A stretch of 64,000 nt of DNA, taken from the NCBI GenBank assembly GCA_002102555.1, contig MCFL01000072.1, forward strand, positions 1 through 64,000, given 5' to 3'. Positions 12,096 to 21,575 of the stretch are shown one piece after another. Under the pieces are notes generated by a model, which saw nothing but the letters and a program-made list of their open reading frames with translations, searched no databases and was not told the origin of the DNA. This DNA is from Catenaria anguillulae PL171 (Eukaryota > Blastocladiomycota > Blastocladiomycetes > Blastocladiales > Catenariaceae). Position numbers and translations under genes: made by a program. Position 1 is the stretch's first letter. Each line of letters opens with the position of its first letter.

Positions 12096-13759
12096 AAGTG
12101 TGACGTCAAGAGGAGTTGAGGTGCCGCGCACAGGCCAAGGAGAGATGAAGAGATACCTGGGTGTATTTGTGGATGGGTCTGGACCAAGGAAGGCGACGGA
12201 AAAAGTGTTGAGGGATGCCGTGACAAGTGCAATCAACGTCCTGAGGACGAAACGGGTCCCAGCCAGGATTGTGGTATACGTGATCAACTCAGCAATCGTC
12301 CCCGCGGTCGCGTACCGTGCGTTTGGTTACATCCCGTCACTGACTTTCCTTGACCAGCTTGATGCGAAGCTCCGTGCAGTGGTTCGAGCTGCGGCGAGAT
12401 TGCCATCCAACACACCGGTCTCGTTTTTTCTACGATGCAGCCACATACGGACTTGCCTCCATCAAGCACACCATCCTCACAGCTCGAGTCTCACACCTTC
12501 GCTACTGTTTGAGCCAACCCGTGCAAAGCGAGCGTTTTCAAGTCGCATGCGCCATATCCAGTCTTGCCCAACATGCAATCTGTTGGTGGGCCAACCCACT
12601 CTCGCACCCACCAAGCCAGTTTACATCAGCAGATCTCCCTGCCTCTCCGCTTCTAAACCTTCTTCCCCTTCTCTCTGGTTCTCTCACCTCGATTCACCTC
12701 GTTGGGCGTACTGACCCTTTACGTGTTTGTCCGGTGGATGACATCCCTTTGGAGGCCGTTATCCCATTGCCTGTCCTTCATACCTTGCGCTCCCGTCTCC
12801 ATGATGCTGGTGTTTACTCACTTTCTCCCCTTGTTTCCCTCTGTTGCTTCCAAGATCAGGACAGTACCCCAGCACGGTATGCAAATGCGTTCGCCTCTAT
12901 CCGGCATTTGCTTGCCAAGAGATGCCCTCGCCATGGTCGCCTGCACAATGCCCTGGTTGCTTTGAGCAACGCCGCTTCCGACTGGTGCACATCTCTCGGC
13001 CCAGTTGCTGCAATGCCGATTCAGCCCTGCCTGGCCCTTTCGCCGCGACACCATGTCGGCCAACTCATGGTCTTCTTGGGGGAAAATGGGCTGCCAACCT
13101 TTGGTGTGTGTGTTGCCGTTGATTCCCGTAACATGGTGAACGGACAAATCGCCACACTGCGCCACCTTGCAGAATGTACTTGCCTGATGCTTGACAAGGG
13201 TGTTGTGCCCCCCGACCACACTCTCCTCCATTTATGCCTTGACTGTGGTGATACGGGTAACTGCCAATTGTCGTCAACAAAGTGTGACGTGCCTGACTGC
13301 CTCGTCACCATCCCTTTTTTTTTCCAATCGCTACTGCATGCATTAAGACATGAAACCAATGAAGGAGGCTCGCGAACAAGAAACAAGAGCAACTCGGCTG
13401 GGGTCTTAAGCACCCATGAAAGGAGGCACAGGCAAGCAAGAGAAGGCAGACGAGTGGCAGTAGGGGTCAAGAATGACCGGCGGGGGAAAACGAATAAGGG
13501 GGGGGGGGAAGCAGAGGTGATGAAACAAAACAAAACAATGACCACAAGCAAATACTAGACAAAGACAAAACACAACAAGTGAAAGGGAAAGAGCAATCTG
13601 TACAAGGAAGTGGGAGGGCGGGAACACAATGTCGCATGGGTGATGGGCGGGGAACAAGGGAGAGCAAAACCAGGCAGGACCGACACCACACCAATCCGTA
13701 CACAACAAGAACTACCCTCTTTTTTTTTTTTTTTTCTGAGCTATGCAGTCATTGTGACA

Positions 13760-15448
13760 TCAACAAGAAATGCTGACCACAGAGAGGACGGGGGAAAAAA
13801 CAAGGTGGGTACCGGACAACATACCAACCCGCAATGCAAACTGTTGCCGAGACTGCGCAAAGCCAAACCGCGGGGTCGCCAAACCAGGGTATGCCAAATG
13901 TGCTCGCCAAACGCCAAGGGGAACCGGGTGTAAAGCCATCGACTGCTTGCCAAGAAGGGGAGGGAGACCTGCGTGGCACTCGTGGAGGTAGTGCGCGGCG
14001 ACAAGAGCTGCATCAGTGCCCAACCCAACTGGCTGCCGAGCTGCTGATCGTGCTGGCTGGCAAACGTCGCAGAGACACTGGGTGGCATCTGGATCCTCCT
14101 TGCCGATCGGCCCAACGAGCGCACAGCGCTGTTTCCAGACCACTTGCCAAATGGTGGCCGATGCGCACATGACGATACGCAGCAGAAGCGGTGCCAGCCG
14201 AGGGAACTGTTGGCGGACAGAAAGGTCGACTACGCACGCTGCCGTGGCACGGAGGGATCGCCCTGTCAACAACGAGTCAACAAGGGTACGTGCCGACTGA
14301 GCATGGGCCGTTAGGCCGTGCTTACTGAGCAATGCCTCGACCTGGTCATGGACGGCAACGCCGCACTCCCAGAGCGCGTCTCTGAGGCTTGGACACACAC
14401 ACCAATGGCCCTGGTCGTCAAGCGTGTTGCACAGGTCACAGAGCGGGGACGGGACACGACGCGGCCAGTACCGGTGAGTTTGTGCACGCGTCGGCAGGCG
14501 GCCAGTGAGCGCCTTGAGGCGGAACGTCACGAGGGAGTCCAGCGCGAATGACGCACGCATAGCCGTTGTCTTTTGCCCATTGCGCACAGCCTTGTCAAAT
14601 ACAATCAGGTCGGGATGGGGGACTAGCCGTCCAAGGTAAGCAAGGAGGTCGACACGCGCACACGTCTGCATGACGCGACGGATTGCACAACCCAGCCGAC
14701 AGTACACAGCCTCGTGGCCCACCTGCACAACTGCGCCAAAATTGACGGACTGGAGAGCGTCTGGCCCGAGCGAGCAAACGCCACGAGAAAGTGCGCCGCA
14801 ACGCGCGAGGTCGTCGGCCAAGTCATTGTTGTAGTCGCCCGAGTGACCCTTGACCTTGACAAAGTCAATTGCAACATGCTTCTTGTCGGTCACCCACTTG
14901 AGGACAAGCAGGAGGTCGTGGAGCGGGGACGGGTGGCGGTGCCTGATTGCTTGGGCTGGGGACAAGGCGAGGAATGGTGGCGTGACGTGCATGACAACGG
15001 CTGAGTTGGTGTGGACACAGAGGCGTGCACCACTGGGGAGGGCGTCCACCAAAGCAAGGACAGCGGCCAATTCCGGGCGGGACGAGCTTGCAGGGCCAGG
15101 AGGCAAGCGACCAGCGAGCTTGAGGCCGAGGCTGGGGCAGTGTGCCCCAAAGCCCATCACAGCCACCTCAGTGTCGGACGGGGGGACGAGGGAGCCGTCA
15201 GTCCAGCAGTCAAGAGGCCCATCCGGCAAGGGTCCGATGCCCCTTGAGGCGCCGGACACTGGTGGCGCCGCAAATATGGACGCAACTGGCTTGCGCTCTT
15301 GGACGTCGGGGGAGAGATCCGGGTCCTCGGGTGGGCTGGGGAACAGGGTGCGGTACAAGGGGGCCGGGTCGTGGTGGTCTGGGCGGCTCAAGATCGACGT
15401 CCATCCTCTCCTCATCCGATCCAGCCACAGTGGTGCGGTCATCGGCAT
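13760..15448 (-). CDS. LINE D1 ORF2 remnant: RNase H, zinc-binding and C-terminal domains
   Basis: This is an open frame of about 560 codons. RNase H motifs in order are CWTDGS, ELAAVLALVD, HTNSAVVM and KVKGHSGDYNNDLADDLA. The third acidic residue, normally HTDSA as in D3 and F1, is Asn here, so catalysis is probably lost. A zf-RVT-like motif follows (LTGRLPTRAQTHRYWPRR, then CDLCNTLDDQGHWCVCP), then a conserved 200-residue extension ending at the TAA at 13760. The first residues come from ORF1 sequence read in another frame across the internal deletion. Confidence 0.8.
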   Translation of the reverse strand: MPMTAPLWLDRMRRGWTSILSRPDHHDPAPLYRTLFPSPPEDPDLSPDVQERKPVASIFAAPPVSGASRGIGPLPDGPLDCWTDGSLVPPSDTEVAVMGFGAHCPSLGLKLAGRLPPGPASSSRPELAAVLALVDALPSGARLCVHTNSAVVMHVTPPFLALSPAQAIRHRHPSPLHDLLLVLKWVTDKKHVAIDFVKVKGHSGDYNNDLADDLARCGALSRGVCSLGPDALQSVNFGAVVQVGHEAVYCRLGCAIRRVMQTCARVDLLAYLGRLVPHPDLIVFDKAVRNGQKTTAMRASFALDSLVTFRLKALTGRLPTRAQTHRYWPRRVPSPLCDLCNTLDDQGHWCVCPSLRDALWECGVAVHDQVEALLSKHGLTAHAQSARTLVDSLLTGRSLRATAACVVDLSVRQQFPRLAPLLLRIVMCASATIWQVVWKQRCALVGPIGKEDPDATQCLCDVCQPARSAARQPVGLGTDAALVAAHYLHECHAGLPPLLGKQSMALHPVPLGVWRAHLAYPGLATPRFGFAQSRQQFALRVGMLSGTHLVFSPVLSVVSISC

Positions 15449-18400
15449 CGATTAGCTTTCGCATTTCCGCGAGCATCTCCCTGCACTTGGCCTCGCCGTG
15501 ACTGCTTTTGTCCAACGCAGCCGTCCAGGCTGCCAACATCATGCCAAACAACTTGCTGTTCCTTGCTTCCGCCTCCTCCATACGGCGGCTGCTGCCCTTC
15601 ATGTCATTGACCGCACGCTCGAGTCTCGTGACCGTCGCCTTCAATTCGGCATTGCTCGCCCTCAGCTCGGCATTTTCAGCGGTCAACTCCGCAACGCACC
15701 TTGATTCGCCCTCACCTCGTCCCGTTGTGGCGTCACGCACTAAACCTGCACCACCGCCCGCCGCCGCCAAATACGATCGGCCGGCCACCACGTGCCCATC
15801 ACCTTGGCTCCCCGCTGCACGTTGCACGGCCCGCTCTTTTGCGGCATCCTGAGGGGCACACCATTCTTTCCACGCACCACACTGGGCACGGACGTGGTCA
15901 TGCCCAGCACACGAAAAGCACAACCGTGTCGCCCGCTTGTACACTTGAATTCGCGCACCATTCAAACGGAACCGCCCATCGTTTTGCAGAAGCGTGTCAC
16001 CCGTCGGCCACATCCTTGTCCACCTCTGCCTCGACTGTGCCGACCCCTTGGCATGCCCATACGCCACGTGCGTCGACGACACCCCGGATTGTGTCACGGT
16101 GCTCTCGCTCACGGACGCGCGCCCAATCTCCGCCCGCTCTGTCATCTCCCGCCGCGATGGCCCGGTAGCTTTCATCATCTTGGCGCCCGACCATGACTTG
16201 CCGGAACATTGCGTGTACCGCACCCTGTTCCCCAGCCCACCCGAGGACCCAGATCTCTCCGCCGACGTCCAAGAGCGCAAGCCGGTTGCGTCCATATTTG
16301 CGGCGCCGCCAGTGCCCAGCGCATCAAGGTGCATCGGACCCTTGCCGGACGAGACTCTAGATTGTTGGACCGACGGTTCCCTCATCCCTCCGTCCGACAC
16401 TGAGGTATCTGTGATGGGTTTCGGCGCACACTGCCCCAGCCTCGGCCTCAAGATCGCTGGCCGTTTGCCTCCCGGCCCCGCGAGCTCGTCCCGCCCGGAA
16501 TTGGCCGCTGTCCTCGCTTTGGTAGACGCCCTCCCCAGGGGTGCACGCCTCCGTGTCCACACCGACTCGGCCGTTGTCATGCACGTCACGCCGCCTTTCC
16601 TCGCCTTGTCCCCAGCCCAAGCAATTGGGCACCGCCACCCGTCCCGCTCCACGACCTCCTGCTTGTCCTCAAGTGGGTAACCGACAAGAAGCATGCTGCG
16701 ATTGACTTTGTCAAGGTCAAGGGTCACTCGGGCGACTACAACAATGACTTGGCCGACGACCTCGCGCGTTGCGGCACGCTTTCTCATGGCGTTTGCTCGC
16801 TCGGGCCAGACACTCTCCAGTCCGTCGATTTTGGCGCAGTTGTGCAGGTGGGCCACGAGGCTGTGTACTGTCGGCTGGGTCATGCAATCCGTCGCGTCAT
16901 GCAGACGTGTGCGCGGGTCGACCTCCTTGCCTACCTTGGACGGCTAGTCCCCCATCCCGACCTGATTGTATTTGACAAGGCTGTGCGCAATGGGCAGAAG
17001 ATGACGGCTATGCGTGCGTCATTTGCACTCGACTCCCTCGTGGCGTTCCGCCTCAAGGCACTCACTGGCCGCCTGCCGACGCGTGCACAAACTCACCGGT
17101 ACTGGCCGCGTCGTGTCCCGTCCCCGCTCTGTGTCCTGTGCAACGCGCTCGACGACCAGGGCCATTGGTGTGTGTGTCCAAGCCTCCGAGACGCGCTCTG
17201 GGAGTGCGGCGTTGCCGTCCATGACCAAGTCGAGGCATTGCTCAGTAAGCACGGCCTAACGGCCCATGCTCAGTCGGCACGTACCCTTGTTGACTCGTTG
17301 TTGACAGGACGATCCCTCCGTGCCACGGCAGCGTGCGTAGTCGACCTTTCCGTCCGCCAACAGTTCCCTCGGCTGGCACCGCTTCTGCTGCGTATCGTCA
17401 TGTGCGCATCGGCCACCATTTGGCAAGTGGTCTGGAAACAGCGCTGTGCGCTCGTTGGGCCGATCGGCGAGGAGGATCCAGATGCCACCCAGTGTCTCTG
17501 CGACGTTTGCCAGCCAGCACGATCAGCAGCTCGGCAGCCAGTTGGGTTGGGCACCGATGCAGCCCTTGTCGCCGCACACTACCTCCACGAGTGCCACACA
17601 GGTCTCCCTCCCCTTCTTGGCAAGCAGTCGATGGCTTTACACCCGGTTCCCCTTGGCGTTTGGCGAGCTCATTTGGCATACCCTGGTTTGGCGACCCCGC
17701 GGTTTGGCTTTGCGCAGTCTCGGCAACAGTTTGCATTGCGGGTTGGTATGTTGTCCGGTACCCACCTTGTTTTTTCCCCCGTCCTCTCTGTGGTCAGCAT
17801 TTCTTGTTGATGTCACAATGACTGCATAGCTCAGAAAAAAAAAAAAAAAGAGGGTAGTTCTTGTTGTGTACGGATTGGTGTGGTGTCGGTCCTGCCTGGT
17901 TTTGCTCTCCCTTGTTCCCCGCCCATCACCCATGCGACATTGTGTTCCCGCCCTCCCACTTCCTTGTACAAATTGCTCTTTCCCTTTCACTTGTTGTGTT
18001 TTGTCTTTGTCTAGTATTTGCTTGTGGTCATTGTTTTGTTTTGTTTCATCACCTCTGCTTCCCCCCCCCCCTTATTCGTTTTCCCCCGCCGGTCATTCTT
18101 GACCCCTACTGCCACTCGTCTGCCTTCTCTTGCTTGCCTGTGCCTCCTTTCATGGGTGCTTAAGACCCCAGCCGAGTTGCTCTTGTTTCTTGTTCGCGAG
18201 CCTCCTTCATTGGTTTCATGTCTTAATGCATGCAGTAGCGATTGGAAAAAGAAAAAAAAAAAAATGCAGAAGCGTGTCACGGGCCTCACGGTTTCCAGCG
18301 CGCCACAGCACAAACGAGAAGTCCCGCGACCGGTTGTTATCCACCACAATCACCCGGCCGCTGACGCCATCCACGTCCAGCGTGTTAAGCTGGTTGATTG

Positions 18401-19206
18401 CTTCCCGTCCGACCACCACACGCACCGTCACATCGGTATCTTTATAGTTTTTCTTGAAATCTTCCAGCGTCTCATACAGGGACGTGTACTGATTCCCAAA
18501 GAACAACGGCGCAGCAACCTTCGCCGCATCCCTGTCCGACACGGAGCGGAACGACACCTGCACAAATTTCGAGCCAAGGACATCCACAGCCCTATTCGTG
18601 CTCACGACGCCCCACTTATCCATCAACAGCTTCGCAATCTCCTGCGGCCACTTCGCGCGGGACACCGGCCCCGCCCAACCAACAATCCGGCCATCCATAC
18701 CGTCCATGTTCACCCAGGCATGTTTGGTCACTTGGACCTCGCCGATGCCCTGCACACTCATTGTCGACAGCGGTTCGCCGGCGTACGAAAAGACGACCTT
18801 GAGCACATACTTGCCCGGCGTGCTCTTGTCCCCACTTGCTTTTCAAGTGGCGGTACTGGACCTGGTGGAAGTCCAGCGCCGCCGCTGCCGCCGCCTCGAT
18901 GTTGATGTTGGCCCGCTTGCCTTTCGGGATTGAGAACGAGTATTCCTCGAGACGGCTGTCATCGATGCCAAAGTTCGGGCGGGGACCTTGCCCATTTGTG
19001 CGCAGCGCGGCGCAGCCAATCCGGGTACGGCCTCGCTTTGTGACCAGGGTGAACCCGTCGTTGTTGTTGTCGTCGTTTTGCGATCCGGTCGCCGTCTTAG
19101 GATCGCCGGTCGGTGCGCCGTCATTGTTTATGTTCTTGGCTCCATTGCCAGGGATCGGCGGGTTGGCCGTGCCACCATCAGCAGGCGGCACAGTTCCGGT
19201 GGACAT
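15390..19206 (-). pseudogene. LINE D1 ORF1, split by D3
   Basis: ORF1 starts at the ATG at 19206 (MSTGTVPPADGGTANPP) with a Gly/Asn/Asp-rich head. It changes frame near 18840 (just after HLKSK) and continues with KVVFSYAGEPLST through to about 18281. After the D3 insertion it resumes at 16000 with a CCHC knuckle (CFSCAGHDHVRAQC), a coiled coil (AELTAENAELRASNAELKAT) and an acidic, Pro-rich end. ORF1 proteins of this type bind LINE RNA. D2 has the same frame change at the same place, so it predates the duplication. Confidence 0.8.
16001..18264 (+). mobile_element. LINE D3, 5'-truncated, inserted in D1 ORF1
   Basis: D3 is a plus-strand LINE with the perfect 16-nt TSD tgcagaagcgtgtcac (15985-16000 and 18265-18280). 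It carries the linker before RNase H, the RNase H domain (CWTDGS, HTDSAVV, GHSGDYNNDLADD), the zinc motif and C-terminal extension to a stop near 17810, a 3' UTR with a poly-A stretch near 17833, and the D terminal motif plus A-rich tail. One C is missing from a C run near 16645 relative to D1, which breaks the frame. The corresponding site in D2 (near 42854) is empty. Confidence 0.92.
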
Positions 19207-19950
19207 GTCTGGCTAGAAGTGGCTGTTTGGTACTTGTCGATGAAATTGCGCAGAGTGACAAGTTTGCATTAAGTGCAGTACATTCATTTGCAGCATAGCG
19301 CACGCCTCGTCACCATCCCACTTGCGTACACGTACCCAATCTCAGCCAAGTCTCTCACAAAGCGTCGGGATGGTGTGGACGCGTATGTTGTTCTCGCGCC
19401 CAACCACGAATTGCCGGAGCACTGCCCGTACATGTCCAGTTTCTTCCCTGGGTATGTGCAAGACGATATGGATGTAGACAGCGACAACGGCAGTGACAAC
19501 GACCGGTGCCACCGTCCAACCTTGGCCTACTCAGATCCTCCACTTGCGAATGTCACACGGCCGCTCACAGCACACCACAGCACGATCCTCGACTGTTGGA
19601 CTGATGGCTCGTTGCGGCCTGCAACGGACACGGACAACGCCGCCATGGGGCTTGGCGCTCACTGCCCCCAGCTTGACCTGGAAGTCATTGGCCGCTTGCC
19701 GCCTGCGCCAACCAGCTCATTGCGCCCCGAGATTGCTGCTATCATTGCCATTGTTGACAAGCTCCCTGCTGGATCGGATGTGCGTGTTTTCTCAGACTCG
19801 GCTGTTGCTGTGCAGGTTGTTCCCATGTTTCTGGGCCTGCCCGATGCCAAGGCGATTGGGCCACGTCACCTGTCGCCACTGCACGACTTGTTACTTGTCC
19901 TTCGTGCACTGGTCAAGGAAAAGAAGCTCGTGCTGGATCTCGTGAAAGTC

Positions 19951-21356
19951 TTTTTTTTTTTTGAATCGCTACTACATGTATTATGCAAATGACATTACCA
20001 ACACAAAAGCTTGCCAAAAGAGGTCAAAAGCAGGAAGGGAATATGTCAATACACCCACCACAAGGGTGGCACAAGCAAGTAAAAGGAAGGCAAGCAAGTG
20101 GTAGCAGGAGCCATTTAAGGCCTTGAGCGCGAGAGAAGGGACGTGGGAGGGGGAGGGAGAAAGGAGAGGGGGAAAAGGGAGGGGAGAAACACAAAACAAC
20201 TCAACGACGGCTGGCGGCACGGCACACTGCATCCACCTTCTCGTCCATCCCGTCAAGCCGCTCCCATACATCATCCATGTCCATTGACAGCTTCTTGAGC
20301 GTGTCCTCCACAGCTACGGGCAGCTGCAAAGGGCGCGCACTTTCAGCCGCCGCCTGATCAAGCCTGGAGCCCAAGGCCTTGAAGTCTGCTGAAAGCCCCC
20401 GGACTGAGACAGCCGTTGACTCTTGGCGGGCACCAAGATCCTCAACCTCCTTGCCAACACGATCCTGAGTCAACTTGATGGCCGCAAGCAGCACATCCTG
20501 CTGAGCGCAGAACCGCGCCAGCTGCTCTTTCAAGGACTGGACTTGGCTTGCCAACTCGGCGACCTGGGCCCGCAAGTCCTTGTCGACCTGATCTACTTTT
20601 TCGATTGCCTTTTTGGCGGCATCAGCATAGCCGGTGCCGCCAGCACTTGTAGCCGATGCAAGGACGGGCACCGGACCAGAGACGCCATTCTTGGTAGCTG
20701 GCTTGGATGGGCAAGCCGACTTGTAATGACCGGACTTGCCACATGAGTAGCAAAGCCTGGTGGAACTGGCAGCGAAGCACAAATCATGACCATTGGCGGA
20801 AAACATGCCAAGCGAAACGGCAGCCGAGGCATCTTCTAGGTTCTCGTAGTGCCAGAGCACTCGCGAGAAGGACCGGACACGACAGTTGTCAACCACGAGG
20901 GCCTGACCCGTGGCGAGAAGCTCGCCCAAGCGACGCACAGTCTTGTAGGAGCAAAGCACTTGCACGTTCTTGGCAACGGCGCTGCGCTTGTTGAGCCAGA
21001 GTTGCAAATTGTCAAGGACATGTACAAACTGGCCGCGGAAAAAGGTTGGTGACTTGCTGGTGGCTGAAGCCAGATCTTCTTGTGTCGCGAAAACGACCTT
21101 GTAAAACCGAATTCCGTTGAGCGAACGCTCGTTGACAATGTTGGAAACCTTGTAGGTACGTTGCAGGTGGGCCAAGGCCGGCTCTTGTTGGACGGAATGG
21201 GGCATGGGCCCTACCCATGCAGTGATTGGCGACGCCGGAGCATCAACAACCATGGCATCGGTCATGGCATGTAGCACAACGGCAATCGATTTTGGCTTGT
21301 TTGGACACGCTGAATTGATTGCTAAGAGTGGTTATACTGTTATTCATGGATTGTAC
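19951..21356 (-). mobile_element. E1, complete ORF1-only LINE-derived element
   Basis: E1 is a 1.4-kb minus-strand insertion in LINE B1 with the 14-nt TSD atctcgtgaaagtc (19937-19950 and 21357-21370). It has a leader of about 90 nt, one intact ORF1, a G/A-rich 3' UTR of about 250 nt, and the LINE terminal motif before poly(A). It contains no endonuclease, RT or RNase H sequence. The leader aligns with E2 and H, so the 5' end is probably the true one and not a truncation. The homologous site in B2 (near 44525) is empty. Confidence 0.92.
20201..21265 (-). CDS. E1 ORF1 protein (CCHC, coiled coil)
   Basis: The open frame of about 354 codons starts at the ATG matching E2 (MTDAMVVDAPAS). It has an N-terminal globular part, a CCHC zinc knuckle CYSCGKSGHYKSAC near residue 190, then a helical region with heptad-like QVAELASQVQSLKEQLARF and a second coiled segment near the C terminus (DDVWERLDGMDEKVD). 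This is the plan of LINE ORF1 RNA chaperones. The start was chosen by conservation of MxDAM with E2 and H. With an intact frame and clear TSDs this is one of the youngest insertions in the window. Confidence 0.85.
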   Translation of the reverse strand: MTDAMVVDAPASPITAWVGPMPHSVQQEPALAHLQRTYKVSNIVNERSLNGIRFYKVVFATQEDLASATSKSPTFFRGQFVHVLDNLQLWLNKRSAVAKNVQVLCSYKTVRRLGELLATGQALVVDNCRVRSFSRVLWHYENLEDASAAVSLGMFSANGHDLCFAASSTRLCYSCGKSGHYKSACPSKPATKNGVSGPVPVLASATSAGGTGYADAAKKAIEKVDQVDKDLRAQVAELASQVQSLKEQLARFCAQQDVLLAAIKLTQDRVGKEVEDLGARQESTAVSVRGLSADFKALGSRLDQAAAESARPLQLPVAVEDTLKKLSMDMDDVWERLDGMDEKVDAVCRAASRR

Positions 21357-21575
21357 ATCTCGTGAAAGTCAAGGGCCATGATGGGAATGCAGGGAACAAG
21401 AAGGCTGACGAGCTTGCCCGTTGTGGTGCAAATTGCCGTGAGATGTACGCCTTTTCGCCACGGTTTCTGGGCGCAATTGACTTTGGCGCGCTGGTGCAGG
21501 TAGGCCATGAGCTGGTGTATGCGCAGGTGGGCCGCGCAATTCGGTGTCAAGCACAGATACAATCCCGCATCGATT

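Larger units (their letters stand above)
13315..19304 (-). mobile_element. LINE D1, internally deleted, inserted in B1
   Basis: D1 is on the minus strand with a 3' T run at 13315 and the terminal motif CAATCGCTACTGCATGCATT. It is flanked by the perfect TSD cctcgtcaccatccc (13300-13314 and 19305-19319). It has a short 5' leader, ORF1 from the ATG at 19206, and ORF2 ending at 13760. The endonuclease and most of the RT are missing: ORF1 acidic tail sequence runs straight into the region before RNase H near 15360. It carries insertion D3 at 16001-18264. D2 at 40.5-43.9 kb is a near-identical copy with the same deletion. Confidence 0.9.

Noticed and set aside
15210-16883. Long minus-strand open frame of over 500 codons
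   Set aside because: It runs across the D1/D3 junction and is antisense to the D3 RNase H for half its length; only the D1 ORF1 part is meaningful.
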